Origin: Streptomyces sp. B1I3
GTDB taxonomy: Bacteria > Actinomycetota > Actinomycetes > Streptomycetales > Streptomycetaceae
Direction of reading: 5' to 3'
Length of the DNA: 64,000 bases
Assembly: GCF_030816615.1 (NCBI RefSeq)
Contig: NZ_JAUSYD010000001.1
Coordinates: forward strand, 3,162,001-3,226,000
Positions 36,665 to 48,585 of this stretch are shown here, piece by piece. The notes below the pieces were generated by a model. It was not told where the DNA came from. It searched no databases and was given only the letters and a program-made list of their open reading frames with translations. Position 1 is the stretch's first letter, and every line of letters starts with the position of its first letter. Made by a program: the position numbers and the translations under genes.

Positions 36665-36745
36665 GCCGCCGGAGCAGGCGTCCGCCGCCCCTGCGCCCAC
36701 CCTGCCGCCGGAAGCCGGCCACGGCTTCCCAGCATCGGAGCACCG

Positions 36746-37483
36746 ATGAACGAGCCCGTCTCCGTCTTCCGTGCCCTGCACCAGGGCCGCTCCCCCGGCG
36801 ACCCGCTGGTCCTGCCCGGCCCGTGGGACGCCCCCAGCGCACGCGCTTTCGAGGACGCCGGATTCCCGGCGCTGGCCACCCCGAGCGCCGGCGTCGCGGC
36901 CTGCCTCGGCCACGCGGACGGACGGACGCCCGCCACCGAGATGTTCGCGGCGGTGGCACGGATCACCCGCGCCGTGTCCGTGCCGGTGTCGGCGGACGTC
37001 GAGGCCGGGTACGGCCTGCCCCCCGCGGAACTCGTGGAGCGCCTCCTGGAAGCGGGCGCGGTCGGCTGCAATCTGGAGGACTCCGCCGACGGGGTCCTGC
37101 AGGATCCGGAGCGCCAGGCCGAACGCCTCGCCGCGGTCCGCGCCGCGGCGGGCGGGCACCTCTTCGTCAACGCCCGCGTCGACACGTACATCCGGGGGGT
37201 CCCGGCCGGTACGGACGTGGTCGAGGAGACGATCGCCCGCGCCCGGCTGTACGCGGCCGCCGGAGCCGAGTGCGTCTATCCGATCACCGCGCCGGCCGGC
37301 GACCTGCCCCGGCTGGCCGCGGCCGTCCCGGTCCCGCTCAACGCCCTCGGCTCACCCGACGGCCCGTCCGACGCCCGCCGCCTGGGGGAGCTCGGCGCGG
37401 TACGGGTCACGTTCGGCCCGCAGCTGCAGCGGCGTGCGGCGGACGCCGTGCGCGGTCTGGCCGACCGGCTGCGCGGCGACTGA
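36746..37483 (+). CDS. Isocitrate lyase / phosphoenolpyruvate mutase family protein
   Basis: A 245-residue TIM-barrel C-C or C-P bond enzyme. Family features are LPGPWDAPSARAFEDAGFPA, PVSADVEAGYG with metal-binding acidic residues, VGCNLEDSADG and NARVDTYIRG. It lacks the KKCGH active-site loop of true isocitrate lyase, placing it with the oxaloacetase/PEP-mutase-like members (2-methylisocitrate lyase-like or carboxyvinyl-type enzymes). The reaction is unassigned. ATG after CGGAGCACCG; 80 bp after the AhpD-like gene, perhaps the same transcript. Confidence 0.85.
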   Translation: MNEPVSVFRALHQGRSPGDPLVLPGPWDAPSARAFEDAGFPALATPSAGVAACLGHADGRTPATEMFAAVARITRAVSVPVSADVEAGYGLPPAELVERLLEAGAVGCNLEDSADGVLQDPERQAERLAAVRAAAGGHLFVNARVDTYIRGVPAGTDVVEETIARARLYAAAGAECVYPITAPAGDLPRLAAAVPVPLNALGSPDGPSDARRLGELGAVRVTFGPQLQRRAADAVRGLADRLRGD

Positions 37484-37497
37484 CCCCGGTGGACACG

Positions 37498-37540
37498 CGT
37501 GGGCGCCTCCCTTCAGCGATGCTGCAGGGAGGCGCCCACG
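37498..37540. terminator. Bidirectional terminator between convergent genes
   Basis: Perfect 15-bp inverted repeat (CGTGGGCGCCTCCCT and its complement) with a 13-base loop, between the PEP-mutase-family gene and mdh, which converge here. Confidence 0.85.
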
Positions 37541-37575
37541 TGCGTCCGGGTCCGGCCCGGGGGCCGGAAGACCGG

Positions 37576-38968
<1,393 letters not shown>

Positions 38969-39661
38969 CTAACGGATCGTGAAGTGGACGGCGTCCTGCA
39001 GGAAGGGGACGTCCAGCCACGGTTTGGGCTGCGCCATCAGGGCGAGCAGCACGATCAGCGTCCCCATCAGGCCGTACGTGACGAGGTCGGTGAACCGGGA
39101 CCGCACGGCCAGCATGCCGACGGAGGGGACCACCCAGCGCAGCACCGCCCCGGTGAGCAGGGCGAGGCCGATCAGCATCGTGCCGATCCTGAACGCTTCG
39201 GTGAAGGGGTCGGCGCCCACGAGGAGCAGGCCGATTCCCGCGGTGCAGAGCACCGCGAGGAGCGGCCACTGCCGGGCGGGAGCGGGGGCGTCCCCCGAGG
39301 CGGCCCGGCCACCGCCCTCGGGGCGGGCGGTGTCACGGGTGAGCGAGAAGCGGCGCGAGGGCGCCCGGGTCGAGCCGCCGCCCTCTTCGGACCCGGTCGG
39401 GTCCCCGGGCTCGGCCGGCTCTCCGGCCTCCGCCGTCTTCACGACCTCCGCCGTGTGTACCGGCTCCGCGCTCCCGGTCCCGGCCGGCTCCTCGTGGCCC
39501 GCCCCGGCCGGCTCCTCGTGGCCCGCCCGGTCATCCTTTTCACGGCCGCCCGCGGCGACGGCCCCGGTGCCTGCGGACGTCCCGGCGTCCCCGGGCACCC
39601 CGGCGTCCCCGGCCGCCCCGGCCGCGTGCGTACCGTCCGCCGGACTCGTACCAGCACCCAT
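38969..39661 (-). CDS. DUF3017 family membrane protein
   Basis: A 230-residue protein. The N-terminal 130 residues are low-complexity (Ala/Gly/Glu/Pro; HEEPAG appears twice). The C-terminal part has three membrane segments (LLAVLCTAGIGLLLVGADPF, MLIGLALLTGAVLRWVV, GLMGTLIVLLALMAQPKPWL) matching DUF3017, which is typically encoded next to folD in Streptomyces. Function unknown. It starts 19 bp after the folD stop, so the two are co-transcribed. Confidence 0.83.
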   Translation of the reverse strand: MGAGTSPADGTHAAGAAGDAGVPGDAGTSAGTGAVAAGGREKDDRAGHEEPAGAGHEEPAGTGSAEPVHTAEVVKTAEAGEPAEPGDPTGSEEGGGSTRAPSRRFSLTRDTARPEGGGRAASGDAPAPARQWPLLAVLCTAGIGLLLVGADPFTEAFRIGTMLIGLALLTGAVLRWVVPSVGMLAVRSRFTDLVTYGLMGTLIVLLALMAQPKPWLDVPFLQDAVHFTIR

Positions 39662-39680
39662 GACTTCCTTCCGGTCCGGA

Positions 39681-40556
39681 TCAGCCGGCGGACGCGGCGG
39701 AGTCGGCGGCGGCGCGCTCGGCCGCCTCGACCACGTTGACGAGCAGCTGGGCCCTGGTCATCGGACCGACGCCGCCCGGGTTGGGGGCGACCCAGGCAGC
39801 CACCTCCGCGACACCGGGGTGGACATCGCCGACGATCTTGCCGTTCTCGTCGCGGCTGACGCCGACGTCGAGCACGGCCGCGCCCGGCTTCACGTCCTCG
39901 GGCTTGATGAGGTGGGGGACGCCGGCGGCGGCGACGATGATGTCGGCCTGCCTGAGGTGGGCCGACAGGTCACGGGTACCGGTGTGGCACTGGGTGACGG
40001 TCGCGTTCTCGGACTTGCGCGTCAGCAGGAGGGGGATCGAGCGGCCGATGGTGACCCCGCGGCCGACGACCACCACGTGGGCGCCGTTGATCTCCACGCC
40101 GTGGCGGCGCAGGAGCGTGACGACACCCTGCGGGGTGCAGGGCAGCGGGCCGGTCTCGTTCAGCACGAGCTTGCCCAGGCTCATCGGGTGCAGCCCGTCG
40201 GCGTCCTTCGCCGGGTCCATCAGTTCCAGCACGCGGTTGGTGTCGATGCCCTTGGGGAGGGGGAGCTGCACGATGTAGCCCGTGCAGTCGGGGTCGGCGT
40301 TGAGTTCCCGTACGACGCCCTCGATGTCCTCCTGGGTCGCCGTGCCGGGAAGTTCACGCTGGATGGACGCGATGCCGACCTGGGCACAGTCACGGTGCTT
40401 GCCGTTCACGTACCACCGGCTGCCCGGATCGTCCCCGACGAGCAGGGTCCCCAGCCCGGGGGTGACGCCCTGCGCCTTGAGGGCCGCCACGCGGACGGTC
40501 AGATCGGACTTGATCGCAGCTGCGGTGGCCTTGCCATCGAGAATCTGGGCAGTCAT
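39681..40556 (-). CDS. folD: Methylenetetrahydrofolate dehydrogenase / cyclohydrolase
   Basis: A 291-residue bifunctional enzyme of one-carbon metabolism that makes 10-formyl-THF, used by PurN and PurH. Catalytic Tyr-Lys pair in SRWYVNGK, substrate motif [22 protein letters not shown] site [11 protein letters not shown] and C-terminal NPGGVGPMT are all present. ATG at 40556 is chosen at [11 protein letters not shown]; an in-frame start at 40589 adds 11 residues. First gene of a pair with DUF3017. Confidence 0.96.
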   Translation of the reverse strand: MTAQILDGKATAAAIKSDLTVRVAALKAQGVTPGLGTLLVGDDPGSRWYVNGKHRDCAQVGIASIQRELPGTATQEDIEGVVRELNADPDCTGYIVQLPLPKGIDTNRVLELMDPAKDADGLHPMSLGKLVLNETGPLPCTPQGVVTLLRRHGVEINGAHVVVVGRGVTIGRSIPLLLTRKSENATVTQCHTGTRDLSAHLRQADIIVAAAGVPHLIKPEDVKPGAAVLDVGVSRDENGKIVGDVHPGVAEVAAWVAPNPGGVGPMTRAQLLVNVVEAAERAAADSAASAG

Positions 40557-40790
40557 GACACCCATCCTCGCGGATGACCCCGCCCGCATACCAATTCAGG
40601 TGTGCGATGTGGACACAAGGTTGCACTTGCACAACACATTCGGCGGTCGACTGGACAGAAAGCCGAGGTCGCGACGACGATGAGGCGCGCAGCACCGTGG
40701 ACAGTGTCGGGGGGACAACCGTTCAGATCGCGCAGCTTTCCTCCGCCAGGACCGCGTCGTCCCCAGATTTCACAACGGAGGAAATGCGCC

Positions 40791-41411
40791 ATGAGCTTCG
40801 GCGACCCCAACAACCCCTACGGCCAGCAGCAGCCCTACGGCCAGCAGCCGGGCGGGCAGCAGCAGGGCGGGCAGCCGGGCTACGGCTATCCCCAGCAGGC
40901 CCCGCAGGGTGTGCCCCAGCAGGGGTACGGCTACCCGCAGGCACCGCCCGTCCAGGGCGGTTACGGCTTCCCGGGGGTCCCCACGGAGATGCCCGGTGGC
41001 GTCAAGGCCGCGCGCGTCATGCTCTACGTGATCGTCGGCCTGCAGGTCATAGGCGCCATCATCTTCGCCCTCGCGGCCGTGGCGGTGAACGCCGCCAGGA
41101 ACGACGAGACTCTCCAGGAAGACGTCCAGTTCCAGCAGCTCGCCGACTACTCGGGCAACGCGCTGTGGGCCATCGTCGCCTTCGCGGTCCTGTGGGGCGT
41201 CTTCGCCGTCGTCCTCGCCGCCAAGTTCGGCAAGGGGGGCAACGCCCTGCGGATCACCACCATCGTCTTCGGTGTGATCACCGCGATCCTCGGCATCTAC
41301 CCGTTCATCGTCTTCGGTCTCGTCCACACGGTTCTCGCCATCCTGATCACCGTCTTCGTGGCGAAGTCCGACGGCGGCGCCTGGTTCAACCGCCAGCAGC
41401 CGCAGCACTGA
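40791..41411 (+). CDS. Multi-pass membrane protein with Gln/Gly/Tyr-rich N-terminus
   Basis: A 206-residue protein of unknown function. Residues 1-65 are Gln/Pro/Gly/Tyr repeats (YGQQQP, GYGYPQ). From residue 70 there are four hydrophobic segments (MLYVIVGLQVIGAIIFALAA; ALWAIVAFAVLWGVFAVVLA; ITTIVFGVITAILGIYPF; HTVLAILITVFVA). ATG at 40791 follows GGAGGAAATG. It diverges from folD and ends at a strong hairpin shared with the convergent DUF2079 gene. Confidence 0.82.
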   Translation: MSFGDPNNPYGQQQPYGQQPGGQQQGGQPGYGYPQQAPQGVPQQGYGYPQAPPVQGGYGFPGVPTEMPGGVKAARVMLYVIVGLQVIGAIIFALAAVAVNAARNDETLQEDVQFQQLADYSGNALWAIVAFAVLWGVFAVVLAAKFGKGGNALRITTIVFGVITAILGIYPFIVFGLVHTVLAILITVFVAKSDGGAWFNRQQPQH

Positions 41412-41427
41412 ACAGGCGCACGCGCCC

Positions 41428-41469
41428 GAAGGCCGTGACATCCGTCGATCCGGCGGATGTACGGCCTTC
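41428..41469. terminator. Bidirectional terminator
   Basis: Inverted repeat GAAGGCCGT(G)ACATCCG / CGGATGTACGGCCTTC with one bulged base and a short loop, between convergent genes; it overlaps the stop codon of the DUF2079 gene. Confidence 0.8.
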
Positions 41470-42982
41470 AGCCGTTTCCGGGCGCCGGCGTGGTCCGCTC
41501 CATCACCACGAACGGAGCCGCCTCGCGTGTGATCCGGTACCGGGCCTCGGGGTGGAGTTGCTGCGCGTATTTCACGGGGTCGTCGATCGGCCGTGACCAG
41601 CCGAAGTCCAGATTGATCGCGACGACGTCGGGCGCGGTGCCCGGGGCGCCGCCGACCCAGTAGACCGTACGGTCACCGGTCAGGTGCGCCATCAGCGTGA
41701 TGTCCGTCTCCACCCGCGCGCCCACCGGAATGGCCTCCAGCGCCGCCTCGGCCGCGTCGGTGCGCGCGTCGGCGCCGTACGTCTCGGGGCGCAGCAGGTC
41801 GCGCAGCGGGAGGTGCTGGGTGAGCGCCACGGCGATCGCGGCGGCGACGGGGACGGCGACGTTCGCATAGGCGGCCAGCCAGGGCCGCGCTGATCCGCGG
41901 CTGCGGCGGACACCGTCGGCCATGGCCAGGAAGACCACCGGCATGAGGATCGCGCTGTAGTGCCAGACCATGCCCCAGTGGTTGGAGTCCTGGGAGAGCA
42001 GGCGCCAGCCGAGCGTGGGCAGCACGAGCAGGACCAGGGGCGAGCGCAGCGCCATGAAGGCGGTGATGCCGACGAGGAAGACCAGCATCTCGATCTTGAC
42101 GGAGGAGTCGAGGACGCCGAGGACCGAATCGAGCGGGGAGACCCGCTGCCCACCGTCCTGCTCGATCTTCTTCCAGTAGTCGTACGTCCCCGCACTGCTG
42201 GCCGCCGGTATGAGGACGAGGACGGTCAGTGCGAACGCGAACACCCCGAAGGCCGCCAGCAGGAAGCCATGGAGCCGCCGCCCGTACACGGCCAGGAGCG
42301 CGCCGACGACCGCGACGGTGATCCCGAGGTCCTCCTTGACCAGGACGAGGGGCAGCGACCACAGGAGGGCGGCCCGCCAGCGCTCCATGAGCAGGGCCCG
42401 GCACACGAGCGCGATCAGCGGCACGGCGAAGGCTATTTCGTGGAAGTCGGCCTTCACCGCTTCCTGGAGGCCCCAGGAGAGCCCGTAGGCGACGGTGACG
42501 CACATGCCGCTGCGGCCGCCGAGGATCTGCTGGACGGTGCGCCCGACGACCGCCGCGGAGACGGCGAAGAGAGCGGCCTGCGCGAAGAGCAGGGCGAGGG
42601 CGGACGGCCAGATCCAGTACAGCGGCACCAGGAGCGCCACCACGGGGCTGAAGTGGTCGCCGAGTATCAGATAGCCGGGGCCCTTGATGTCGACGACCGG
42701 GGCCTTCAGCGAGGCGTACGCGCGCACCTCCTGCTCGAAGATCCCGAGGTCCCACGAGGGCGAGTGGAAGTGGCTGTACCGGAGGTAGGAGTACAGGAAG
42801 TAAAGCGCGCACAGGAGGATGGCCGCGATCACGTACGGACGCAGCGGGGCCGGGTGCGGCGCCGCGGCCGCCGCGGTACCGGTGGCCCGCCCCCGCTCCT
42901 CGTCACCGTGCCGACCGGACCCGTTCCCGTTCCCGTCTCCGTTCCCGGGCACGTCCGTCTCGCTCTGGTTCAGGTCAAGCAC
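41468..42982 (-). CDS. DUF2079 family polytopic membrane protein
   Basis: A protein of about 504 residues with a polar N-terminus and around ten membrane segments, matching DUF2079, a GT-C-like family of unknown function. Characteristic stretches are HFHSPSWDLGIFEQEV and LILGDHFSPVVALLVPLYW, with acidic and His residues in the first external loop as in lipid-dependent GT-C glycosyltransferases. The GTG at 42982 has a GCGGGGG site before it and is preferred; the in-frame ATG at 43060 lacks one. Single gene between two converging and diverging neighbours. Confidence 0.8.
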   Translation of the reverse strand: MLDLNQSETDVPGNGDGNGNGSGRHGDEERGRATGTAAAAAPHPAPLRPYVIAAILLCALYFLYSYLRYSHFHSPSWDLGIFEQEVRAYASLKAPVVDIKGPGYLILGDHFSPVVALLVPLYWIWPSALALLFAQAALFAVSAAVVGRTVQQILGGRSGMCVTVAYGLSWGLQEAVKADFHEIAFAVPLIALVCRALLMERWRAALLWSLPLVLVKEDLGITVAVVGALLAVYGRRLHGFLLAAFGVFAFALTVLVLIPAASSAGTYDYWKKIEQDGGQRVSPLDSVLGVLDSSVKIEMLVFLVGITAFMALRSPLVLLVLPTLGWRLLSQDSNHWGMVWHYSAILMPVVFLAMADGVRRSRGSARPWLAAYANVAVPVAAAIAVALTQHLPLRDLLRPETYGADARTDAAEAALEAIPVGARVETDITLMAHLTGDRTVYWVGGAPGTAPDVVAINLDFGWSRPIDDPVKYAQQLHPEARYRITREAAPFVVMERTTPAPGNG

Positions 42983-43154
42983 GATGCCCCCGCAACGGAG
43001 TCCCTCACTGGTCACTGCCGGCCGCGCCGGTTCCGGCCACTGCCCGACAAGGCCATTCATTAGAACAGAGGGACGACTGATATCCGTACGCCGCGACGCA
43101 CCGCAGACCGCACCCGGAACGGGTACGGCCTACGGATGGGCGCTGCGGGTGCCG

Positions 43155-44708
43155 TCAGTGGAAGAAGTGGCGCGTGCCCGTGAAGTACATGGTCACGCCG
43201 GCCTTCTTCGCCGCCTCGACGACCAGCTCGTCACGGACCGAGCCACCGGGCTGGGCCACGGCCCTGATGCCGGCGGCGGTCAGGATCTCCAGGCCGTCGG
43301 GGAAGGGGAAGAAGGCGTCCGACGCGGCGTAGGAGCCCTTCGCCCGCTCCTCACCGGCCCGCTCGACGGCGAGCTTGGCGGAGTCGACGCGGTTGACCTG
43401 GCCCATGCCGACACCGACCGAGGCGCCGTCCTTGGCGAGCAGGATCGCGTTGGACTTGACGGCCCGGCAGGCCTTCCACGCGAAGGCGAGCTCCCTGAGC
43501 TCCTCCGCGGAGAGGGCCTCTCCGGTGGCGAGGGTCCAGTTGGCCGGGTCGTCGCCGTCGGCCTGGAGCCGGTCGGCGACCTGGAGCAGCGCGCCGCCGT
43601 CGATCGGCTTGACCTCGACCGTGGATGCCGGGGCGTCGGGGCAGCGCAGCACCCGGATGTTCTTCTTACGGGCGAGCACCTCGACGGCGCCGTCCTCGTA
43701 TGCCGGGGCGACGATGACCTCGGTGAAGATCTCGGCGACCTGCTCGGCCAGCGCGACGGTCACCGGGCGGTTGACCGCGATGACACCACCGAAGGCGGAG
43801 AGCGGGTCACAGGCGTGCGCGTTGCGGTGCGCCGTCGCGACGTCCTCGGCGATGGCGATGCCGCACGGGTTGGCGTGCTTGATGATCGCGACGCACGGCT
43901 CGGCGTGGTCGTAGGCGGCACGGCGGGCGGCGTCGGTGTCCGTGAAGTTGTTGTAGGACATCTCCTTGCCGTGCAGCTGCTCGGCCTCGGCGAGGCCGCC
44001 CTCGCCGGAGGTGTAGAGCGCGGCGGGCTGGTGCGGGTTCTCGCCGTAGCGCAGGACGTTCTTCCGCGCGTACGTCGCACCGGAGAAGTCCGGGAAGCCG
44101 GAGTCGTCGGCCGCCGCGTAACCGTCGGCGAACCAGGAGGCGACGGCCACGTCGTACGCGGCGGTGTGCTGGAAGGCCTCGGCGGCGAGCCGCTTGCGGG
44201 CGGTCAGGTCGAAGCCGCCCGCCTTGACGGCCGCGAGGACGTCGGCGTAACGCTCCGGGCTCGTCACCACTGCCACGGACGGGTGATTCTTGGCGGCGGC
44301 GCGGACCATCGACGGGCCGCCGATGTCGATCTGCTCCACGCACTCGTCGTCGGACGCGCCCGAGGCGACGGTCGCCTTGAACGGGTACAGGTTGACGACC
44401 ACGAGGTCGAACGGCTCGACGCCCAGCTCGGCGAGCTGCTCGCGGTGGGTGTCCAGGCGCAGGTCGGCGAGGATGCCGGCATGGACCCGGGGGTGCAGCG
44501 TCTTCACGCGGCCGTCGAGGCACTCGGGGAAACCGGTGAGCTCCTCGACCTTGGTGACCGGCACTCCGGCGGCGGCGATCTTCCCGGCGGTGGAGCCGGT
44601 GGAGACCAGCTCGACACCCGCCTCGTGGAGACCGCGGGCGAGGTCTTCGAGCCCCGTCTTGTCGTAGACGCTGACCAGGGCGCGGCGGATGGGCTTATTC
44701 ACCGACAT
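43155..44708 (-). CDS. purH: Bifunctional AICAR transformylase / IMP cyclohydrolase
   Basis: A 517-residue enzyme catalysing the last two steps of IMP synthesis. The N-terminal IMP cyclohydrolase (MGS-like) has [11 protein letters not shown], and [11 protein letters not shown]; the C-terminal AICAR transformylase has [25 protein letters not shown], and [11 protein letters not shown]. Uses 10-formyl-THF from the FolD pathway. ATG at 44708 is chosen at [12 protein letters not shown]. Its start lies within the last 14 bp of purN, so the two are coupled. Confidence 0.97.
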   Translation of the reverse strand: MSVNKPIRRALVSVYDKTGLEDLARGLHEAGVELVSTGSTAGKIAAAGVPVTKVEELTGFPECLDGRVKTLHPRVHAGILADLRLDTHREQLAELGVEPFDLVVVNLYPFKATVASGASDDECVEQIDIGGPSMVRAAAKNHPSVAVVTSPERYADVLAAVKAGGFDLTARKRLAAEAFQHTAAYDVAVASWFADGYAAADDSGFPDFSGATYARKNVLRYGENPHQPAALYTSGEGGLAEAEQLHGKEMSYNNFTDTDAARRAAYDHAEPCVAIIKHANPCGIAIAEDVATAHRNAHACDPLSAFGGVIAVNRPVTVALAEQVAEIFTEVIVAPAYEDGAVEVLARKKNIRVLRCPDAPASTVEVKPIDGGALLQVADRLQADGDDPANWTLATGEALSAEELRELAFAWKACRAVKSNAILLAKDGASVGVGMGQVNRVDSAKLAVERAGEERAKGSYAASDAFFPFPDGLEILTAAGIRAVAQPGGSVRDELVVEAAKKAGVTMYFTGTRHFFH

Positions 44709-45351
44709 GACCGAGATGAACCTTTCGTCCCTCAATGCGATAGCCGTCGCGGGCGAGCCGCCCTACGGCCTCGACGAGCAGCTTGCGCTCGACTTCTTTG
44801 ATGCGTTCATGGAGAGCGGCTTCGCCCTCCGCCGTGTCCTCTTCGGTCACCTCGACCACGCCCTGCGCGATGATCGGACCGGTGTCGACGCCGTCGTCGA
44901 CGAAGTGGACGGTGCACCCGGTGACCTTGACGCCGTACGCGAGCGCGTCGCGCACTCCGTGGGCACCGGGAAAGCTGGGGAGCAGGGCGGGGTGGGTGTT
45001 GACGATCCGGCCGCCGAACGCGGCGAGGAACGCCTTGCCCACGATCTTCATGAAGCCCGCGGACACGACGAGGTCCGGACGGTGCTCGTCGACGGCCTCG
45101 GTGAGCGCCGCGTCCCATTCCTCGCGGGTCGCGTGTTCGCCGACCTTGCACACGAAGGTGGGAAGCCCGGCGCGCTCGGCGCGCTCGAGCCCGGCCGTTC
45201 CGTGGCGGTCCGCGCCGACCGCGACGACCTGGGCGCCGTAGCCCTCGGGATCGTCACCGATCGCGTCGAGCAGCGCTTGGAGATTCGTACCCGAGCCGGA
45301 GACCAGGACGACCAGGCGGGCCGGGGCGGCGGAAGGGGGCGGGGAGGCCAC
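44695..45351 (-). CDS. purN: Phosphoribosylglycinamide formyltransferase
   Basis: A 218-residue GAR transformylase using 10-formyl-THF. Motifs: [17 protein letters not shown] (phosphate binding), and catalytic region [15 protein letters not shown] plus [13 protein letters not shown]. Length is normal. GTG start with AAAGGG upstream. It overlaps purH by 14 bp, forming a purNH operon. An inverted repeat lies upstream at 45406-45417. Confidence 0.96.
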   Translation of the reverse strand: MASPPPSAAPARLVVLVSGSGTNLQALLDAIGDDPEGYGAQVVAVGADRHGTAGLERAERAGLPTFVCKVGEHATREEWDAALTEAVDEHRPDLVVSAGFMKIVGKAFLAAFGGRIVNTHPALLPSFPGAHGVRDALAYGVKVTGCTVHFVDDGVDTGPIIAQGVVEVTEEDTAEGEAALHERIKEVERKLLVEAVGRLARDGYRIEGRKVHLGHVGE

Positions 45352-45405
45352 AGCTGGGCCCTTTCTCGCGTGGTAAGGCAGGTGCGATGTGCCAGGAATG
45401 CGTTT

Positions 45406-45417
45406 GTACGGTCGTAC
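45406..45417. promoter_or_regulatory. Small inverted repeat upstream of purN
   Basis: GTACG-GT-CGTAC, extended by TTT on the left and GAAA on the right; 55 bp upstream of the purN start. It could be an operator. No known regulator consensus is matched. Confidence 0.3.
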
Positions 45418-45589
45418 GAAAGAATCTCACCCCGGGATACGGGGAACTCTACGAACGGCCCGACCGTCAGCAACGATACCGGCACACCCGGCGGCCCCCA
45501 CGGGACGGGGGCGTGGCCGGGAGGTAGCGTCAGGGGACAGGGAACCGTCCTCGGGGCGGAAACGACGAGATGGGGAAGACGTTCACCAC

Positions 45590-46561
45590 ATGCCGGACCG
45601 CCTCCGCACCGCCTTTGGCCACCCGCTGCCCGAGCGGGCATCCACGCTGATGCGGGAACGCCGGCCCTCGTCGCCGGACTCCTCGTCGCCGGGCTCATCG
45701 TCGCCGGGCTCCTCGGGCTCGGGGGCCCCGGACTCCTCCTCGGACGGCGCCCCCTCCAGGGACTCCTCCTCGGACGGCGCCCCCTCCAGGGACTCCTCCT
45801 CCGCGCCCTCGGACGACAATCCGTTCGCCGCGCCGCCCGAGGACCGGCCCGACCGGCCCTGGCAGCCCCGCCACCCCTCCCCGGGGCCGGGGAACCACGG
45901 CGGCGACGGCGGCAGTGGTGACGACGGTGACGGCCCGTCCGACGGCCGTCCGGTCTGGGGCAGCCGGTGGAGCGACCAGCAGCCGGGCCGGCAGGACGGC
46001 GGCTTCGGCAGCCGTCCCGGCAACACCGGCGGTGCGGGCGGCCAGGGCGGCCCCGAGGGCAAGCCCGGAGGGCTTCGCTGGGACCCGGCCGACCCCGCCC
46101 AACGGCGTGCGCGCTACGCACTGCTGGGTGGCATGTGGGCGTTCTTCTTCGCCCTCTTCGACTTCCCGGAGATCGCCCTGCTCCTCGGCGCCCTCGCCGT
46201 GTACTGGTCGATCAGCGCCTTGCGGGCGGGTCCGCACAGCACTCCCGCCCCCGTCTCCGGGAGCACCGGAATTCCGGATGGCGCGAGTGGCGACGCACCG
46301 GACCGTGCCCCCGCGCCGGTGCCGCCCGCTGCCGCGCCCGGCACCCCCCGGAGCGGCGGCCGGCAGCAGACCACGGCGGCCGTGAGCGGCCTGGTGACCG
46401 CGCTGCTCGCGCTGGCGATCGTCGCCACGGGCTACACGGTCCAGCTGGTCTACCGGGACTACTACACCTGCGTGAACGACGCCCTCACCAAGACCGGCGC
46501 CCTGGCCTGCAACGACCGGCTGCCGGATCCGCTCGAGCCCTTCTTCGGCGTGAAGAAGTAA
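45590..46561 (+). CDS. Membrane protein with disordered Ser/Asp/Gly-rich N-terminus
   Basis: A 323-residue protein of unknown function. Residues 1-160 are low-complexity (SSPGSS, DGAPSRDSSS twice, Gly/Asp-rich), probably cytoplasmic and disordered. Membrane segments follow at about RYALLGGMWAFFFALFDF and IALLLGALAVYWSISAL, then a Pro-rich loop and a final segment VTALLALAIVATGYTVQL. The short C-terminal domain has two cysteines (YTCVNDALTKTGALAC), possibly disulfide-bonded. ATG at 45590 has a weak Shine-Dalgarno site; the internal ATG at the MRERRPSS stretch is an alternative. It ends 18 bp from the convergent PerM-like gene. Confidence 0.75.
   Translation: MPDRLRTAFGHPLPERASTLMRERRPSSPDSSSPGSSSPGSSGSGAPDSSSDGAPSRDSSSDGAPSRDSSSAPSDDNPFAAPPEDRPDRPWQPRHPSPGPGNHGGDGGSGDDGDGPSDGRPVWGSRWSDQQPGRQDGGFGSRPGNTGGAGGQGGPEGKPGGLRWDPADPAQRRARYALLGGMWAFFFALFDFPEIALLLGALAVYWSISALRAGPHSTPAPVSGSTGIPDGASGDAPDRAPAPVPPAAAPGTPRSGGRQQTTAAVSGLVTALLALAIVATGYTVQLVYRDYYTCVNDALTKTGALACNDRLPDPLEPFFGVKK
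45731..45800. repeat. 30-bp tandem repeat in membrane protein gene
   Basis: Two identical 30-bp units (45731-45760 and 45761-45790) plus a third partial copy, coding for the decapeptide repeat DGAPSRDSSS. Perfect identity suggests recent duplication. Confidence 0.85.
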
Positions 46562-46579
46562 CGCGGCGGTCCTCGCCGA

Positions 46580-48469
46580 TCAGTCCTCCCGGCCCGGTTC
46601 CACATGCCCTTGCGCATCGGGAACCGGGCCGTTCCGTGTGTCCCCCTGAGGAGCGGTATCGACCTCGGAAGCGGGAGGCGCGGGCACCGGGGTGCCGGGC
46701 GCCGGGGTGCCGGGCACCGGCGCCTGGGCTGCGGCTGGAGCGGTGGGCGGGACCGGTGCGGGAGCGGGAGTGGGAGCGGCAGCGGGGACGTGGCCGGGGA
46801 CCGGCGGGAAGTCCGCCATGAGTCCTCCGGAGCCCTTCTTCAGCGAGGCCCACCGCGCGGTCCTCGCACCGTCCTCGTGCCAGGGGTCGGCCGAGAGGAA
46901 TTCGTACGGATCCGCGTCCCCGTCCCACTCCTCCGGCTCCCTGCCCGCCTTGCGTGCGCGCCTCCGCGCCGCCCTGCGCTCCCACCACGACCCGGCTCCC
47001 GGCAGGGCTTCCGGCCGGGACTCTCCCTCGCCCTCCTCCTTCGTCTCCGCCTCCGCCCGCGGCTCCTCCTCGGCTTCCGGTCGCCCCTCGCTCCAAGGCT
47101 TCGGCGCTCCCGGCTGCCCGTGCGCCCGCTCCCTCTCCTCCGGGCGCGGCTTCTCCTCCGCCTCGGTCCGCACCGTGTCGCGCCGCCACTGCCACCCGTG
47201 CACCCGGAGTCTCCAGGACCTGAGCAGCAGCGCAGCGGGTACACCGATCACGGCCGTCCACGCCACCGCCGCCGGACCCACGAGCCACCACACCGGGCCG
47301 AACTCCGCCAGCGCCCCCGTACCCAGCGGGCCGCCCGACGCCGCCGCCAGCACCGCCGCACCCACCCCGCATCCCACGGCGGCGAGCCCCGCCGCCACGG
47401 CCGTGCCTCCCGGTTCCCACGCCTCCTCACGCACCCCGGGGACGGGAGCCGCTGCCCGGGCCGTGAACCGGGCGACGACCAGGCCCGCGACGACGGGCAC
47501 CGCGACGGCCACCCAGTTCGCCCCCGTACCCGGGCCCTGGGACGGCACGGCGGCGAGCAGCGGGAAGTCGGGGAGCGCGGGGTGCCCGGTGACGGCGAGG
47601 GGGGTGGCCGTGGACGTCGTGCCCAGGGCGAAGCCGGGCCCGAGGCCGTAGGCGGCGCCCCACGTCGCCGCGTTCGGCACGAGGGCCAGGGCGAGCAGGA
47701 GCACCGAGACCCGGCCGGCCCAGTTGCCCGACAGCGCCATGAACGACGCATGCGCCGCCCCCGCGTGCCACGCCAGTGCGACCGCGGCCAGCAGCGCCCC
47801 GGTGCCCAGCAAGGCCAGGACGCCGGCGGCCGACGACCGCAGGACCGCGTCGGCCCCGGCCCGGCAACGCGAGCGGGCCGCCGCCTCCTGCAGACGCAGC
47901 GGCGCCCAGGCGAGCAGCGGGCCGAGGGGGCGCCCTCGCGCCGTCCACATCCCCGCCGCGGCCGCACCGGTCACCACGGCGGTGAGCGGGAAGGCGAGCG
48001 AGGCCCGCTCGGCGGGCAGCCCACCGCCCTGCGCGTACGCCGCCGCCACCAGCGCCACCAGCAGGTATCCGGCGCTGACCGCACAGAACGCACCGACCGC
48101 CGAGTGCCGTGCCGCAGGCTGCTCGTCGGCCTCCCCGGAGTCCCGGGCCGCCCGGTGCAGCAGCCACATCGGCAGAATCGCGAGCAGCAACGGGACGGTC
48201 CCCACAGGCGCCGGGTGCCCGCTGAGGGTGTCGGCTCTGACGAGTTCCGCGCCGTGGGCGAGAAGCCAGAGTCCGGTCGCCACCCGAAGGGCCCCGTCCG
48301 GGCCGCTGTCGGGGTACGGGGAGATGATCCACAGCACCACGACGAGGACCGCCAGCGAGCCGAGTCCGAGCCCCGCAGCCACCGCTCCGCGCACGAAAGC
48401 GGAGGCCAGCGCGGCTGACCTGCTCCGCTCGGCCTGCAACATCGGGCTGCGTTCGGTCACTTGGGTCAC
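46580..48469 (-). CDS. PerM-like / DUF6350 membrane protein
   Basis: A large polytopic membrane protein of about 630 residues. From residue 15 it has many membrane segments (for example [35 protein letters not shown]), matching the actinobacterial DUF6350 family, which is annotated as cell division protein PerM by similarity to a mycobacterial protein required for growth under stress. The C-terminal 220 residues are charged then Pro/Ala-rich and cytoplasmic. The start is uncertain: GTG at 48469 or 48460, or an in-frame codon at 48535. Exact function in Streptomyces is unknown. Confidence 0.78.
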   Translation of the reverse strand: MTQVTERSPMLQAERSRSAALASAFVRGAVAAGLGLGSLAVLVVVLWIISPYPDSGPDGALRVATGLWLLAHGAELVRADTLSGHPAPVGTVPLLLAILPMWLLHRAARDSGEADEQPAARHSAVGAFCAVSAGYLLVALVAAAYAQGGGLPAERASLAFPLTAVVTGAAAAGMWTARGRPLGPLLAWAPLRLQEAAARSRCRAGADAVLRSSAAGVLALLGTGALLAAVALAWHAGAAHASFMALSGNWAGRVSVLLLALALVPNAATWGAAYGLGPGFALGTTSTATPLAVTGHPALPDFPLLAAVPSQGPGTGANWVAVAVPVVAGLVVARFTARAAAPVPGVREEAWEPGGTAVAAGLAAVGCGVGAAVLAAASGGPLGTGALAEFGPVWWLVGPAAVAWTAVIGVPAALLLRSWRLRVHGWQWRRDTVRTEAEEKPRPEERERAHGQPGAPKPWSEGRPEAEEEPRAEAETKEEGEGESRPEALPGAGSWWERRAARRRARKAGREPEEWDGDADPYEFLSADPWHEDGARTARWASLKKGSGGLMADFPPVPGHVPAAAPTPAPAPVPPTAPAAAQAPVPGTPAPGTPVPAPPASEVDTAPQGDTRNGPVPDAQGHVEPGRED

Positions 48470-48585
48470 CGGGTCATGGTCCCAACGACACGCGCTTATT
48501 TCGTGTAACGGGCGATCGGCCGCTGTGTCGCCCAATATATGTTTATGTACTTTTTCACCCAGTGCAGTGTCATGAGGGGCCCGGA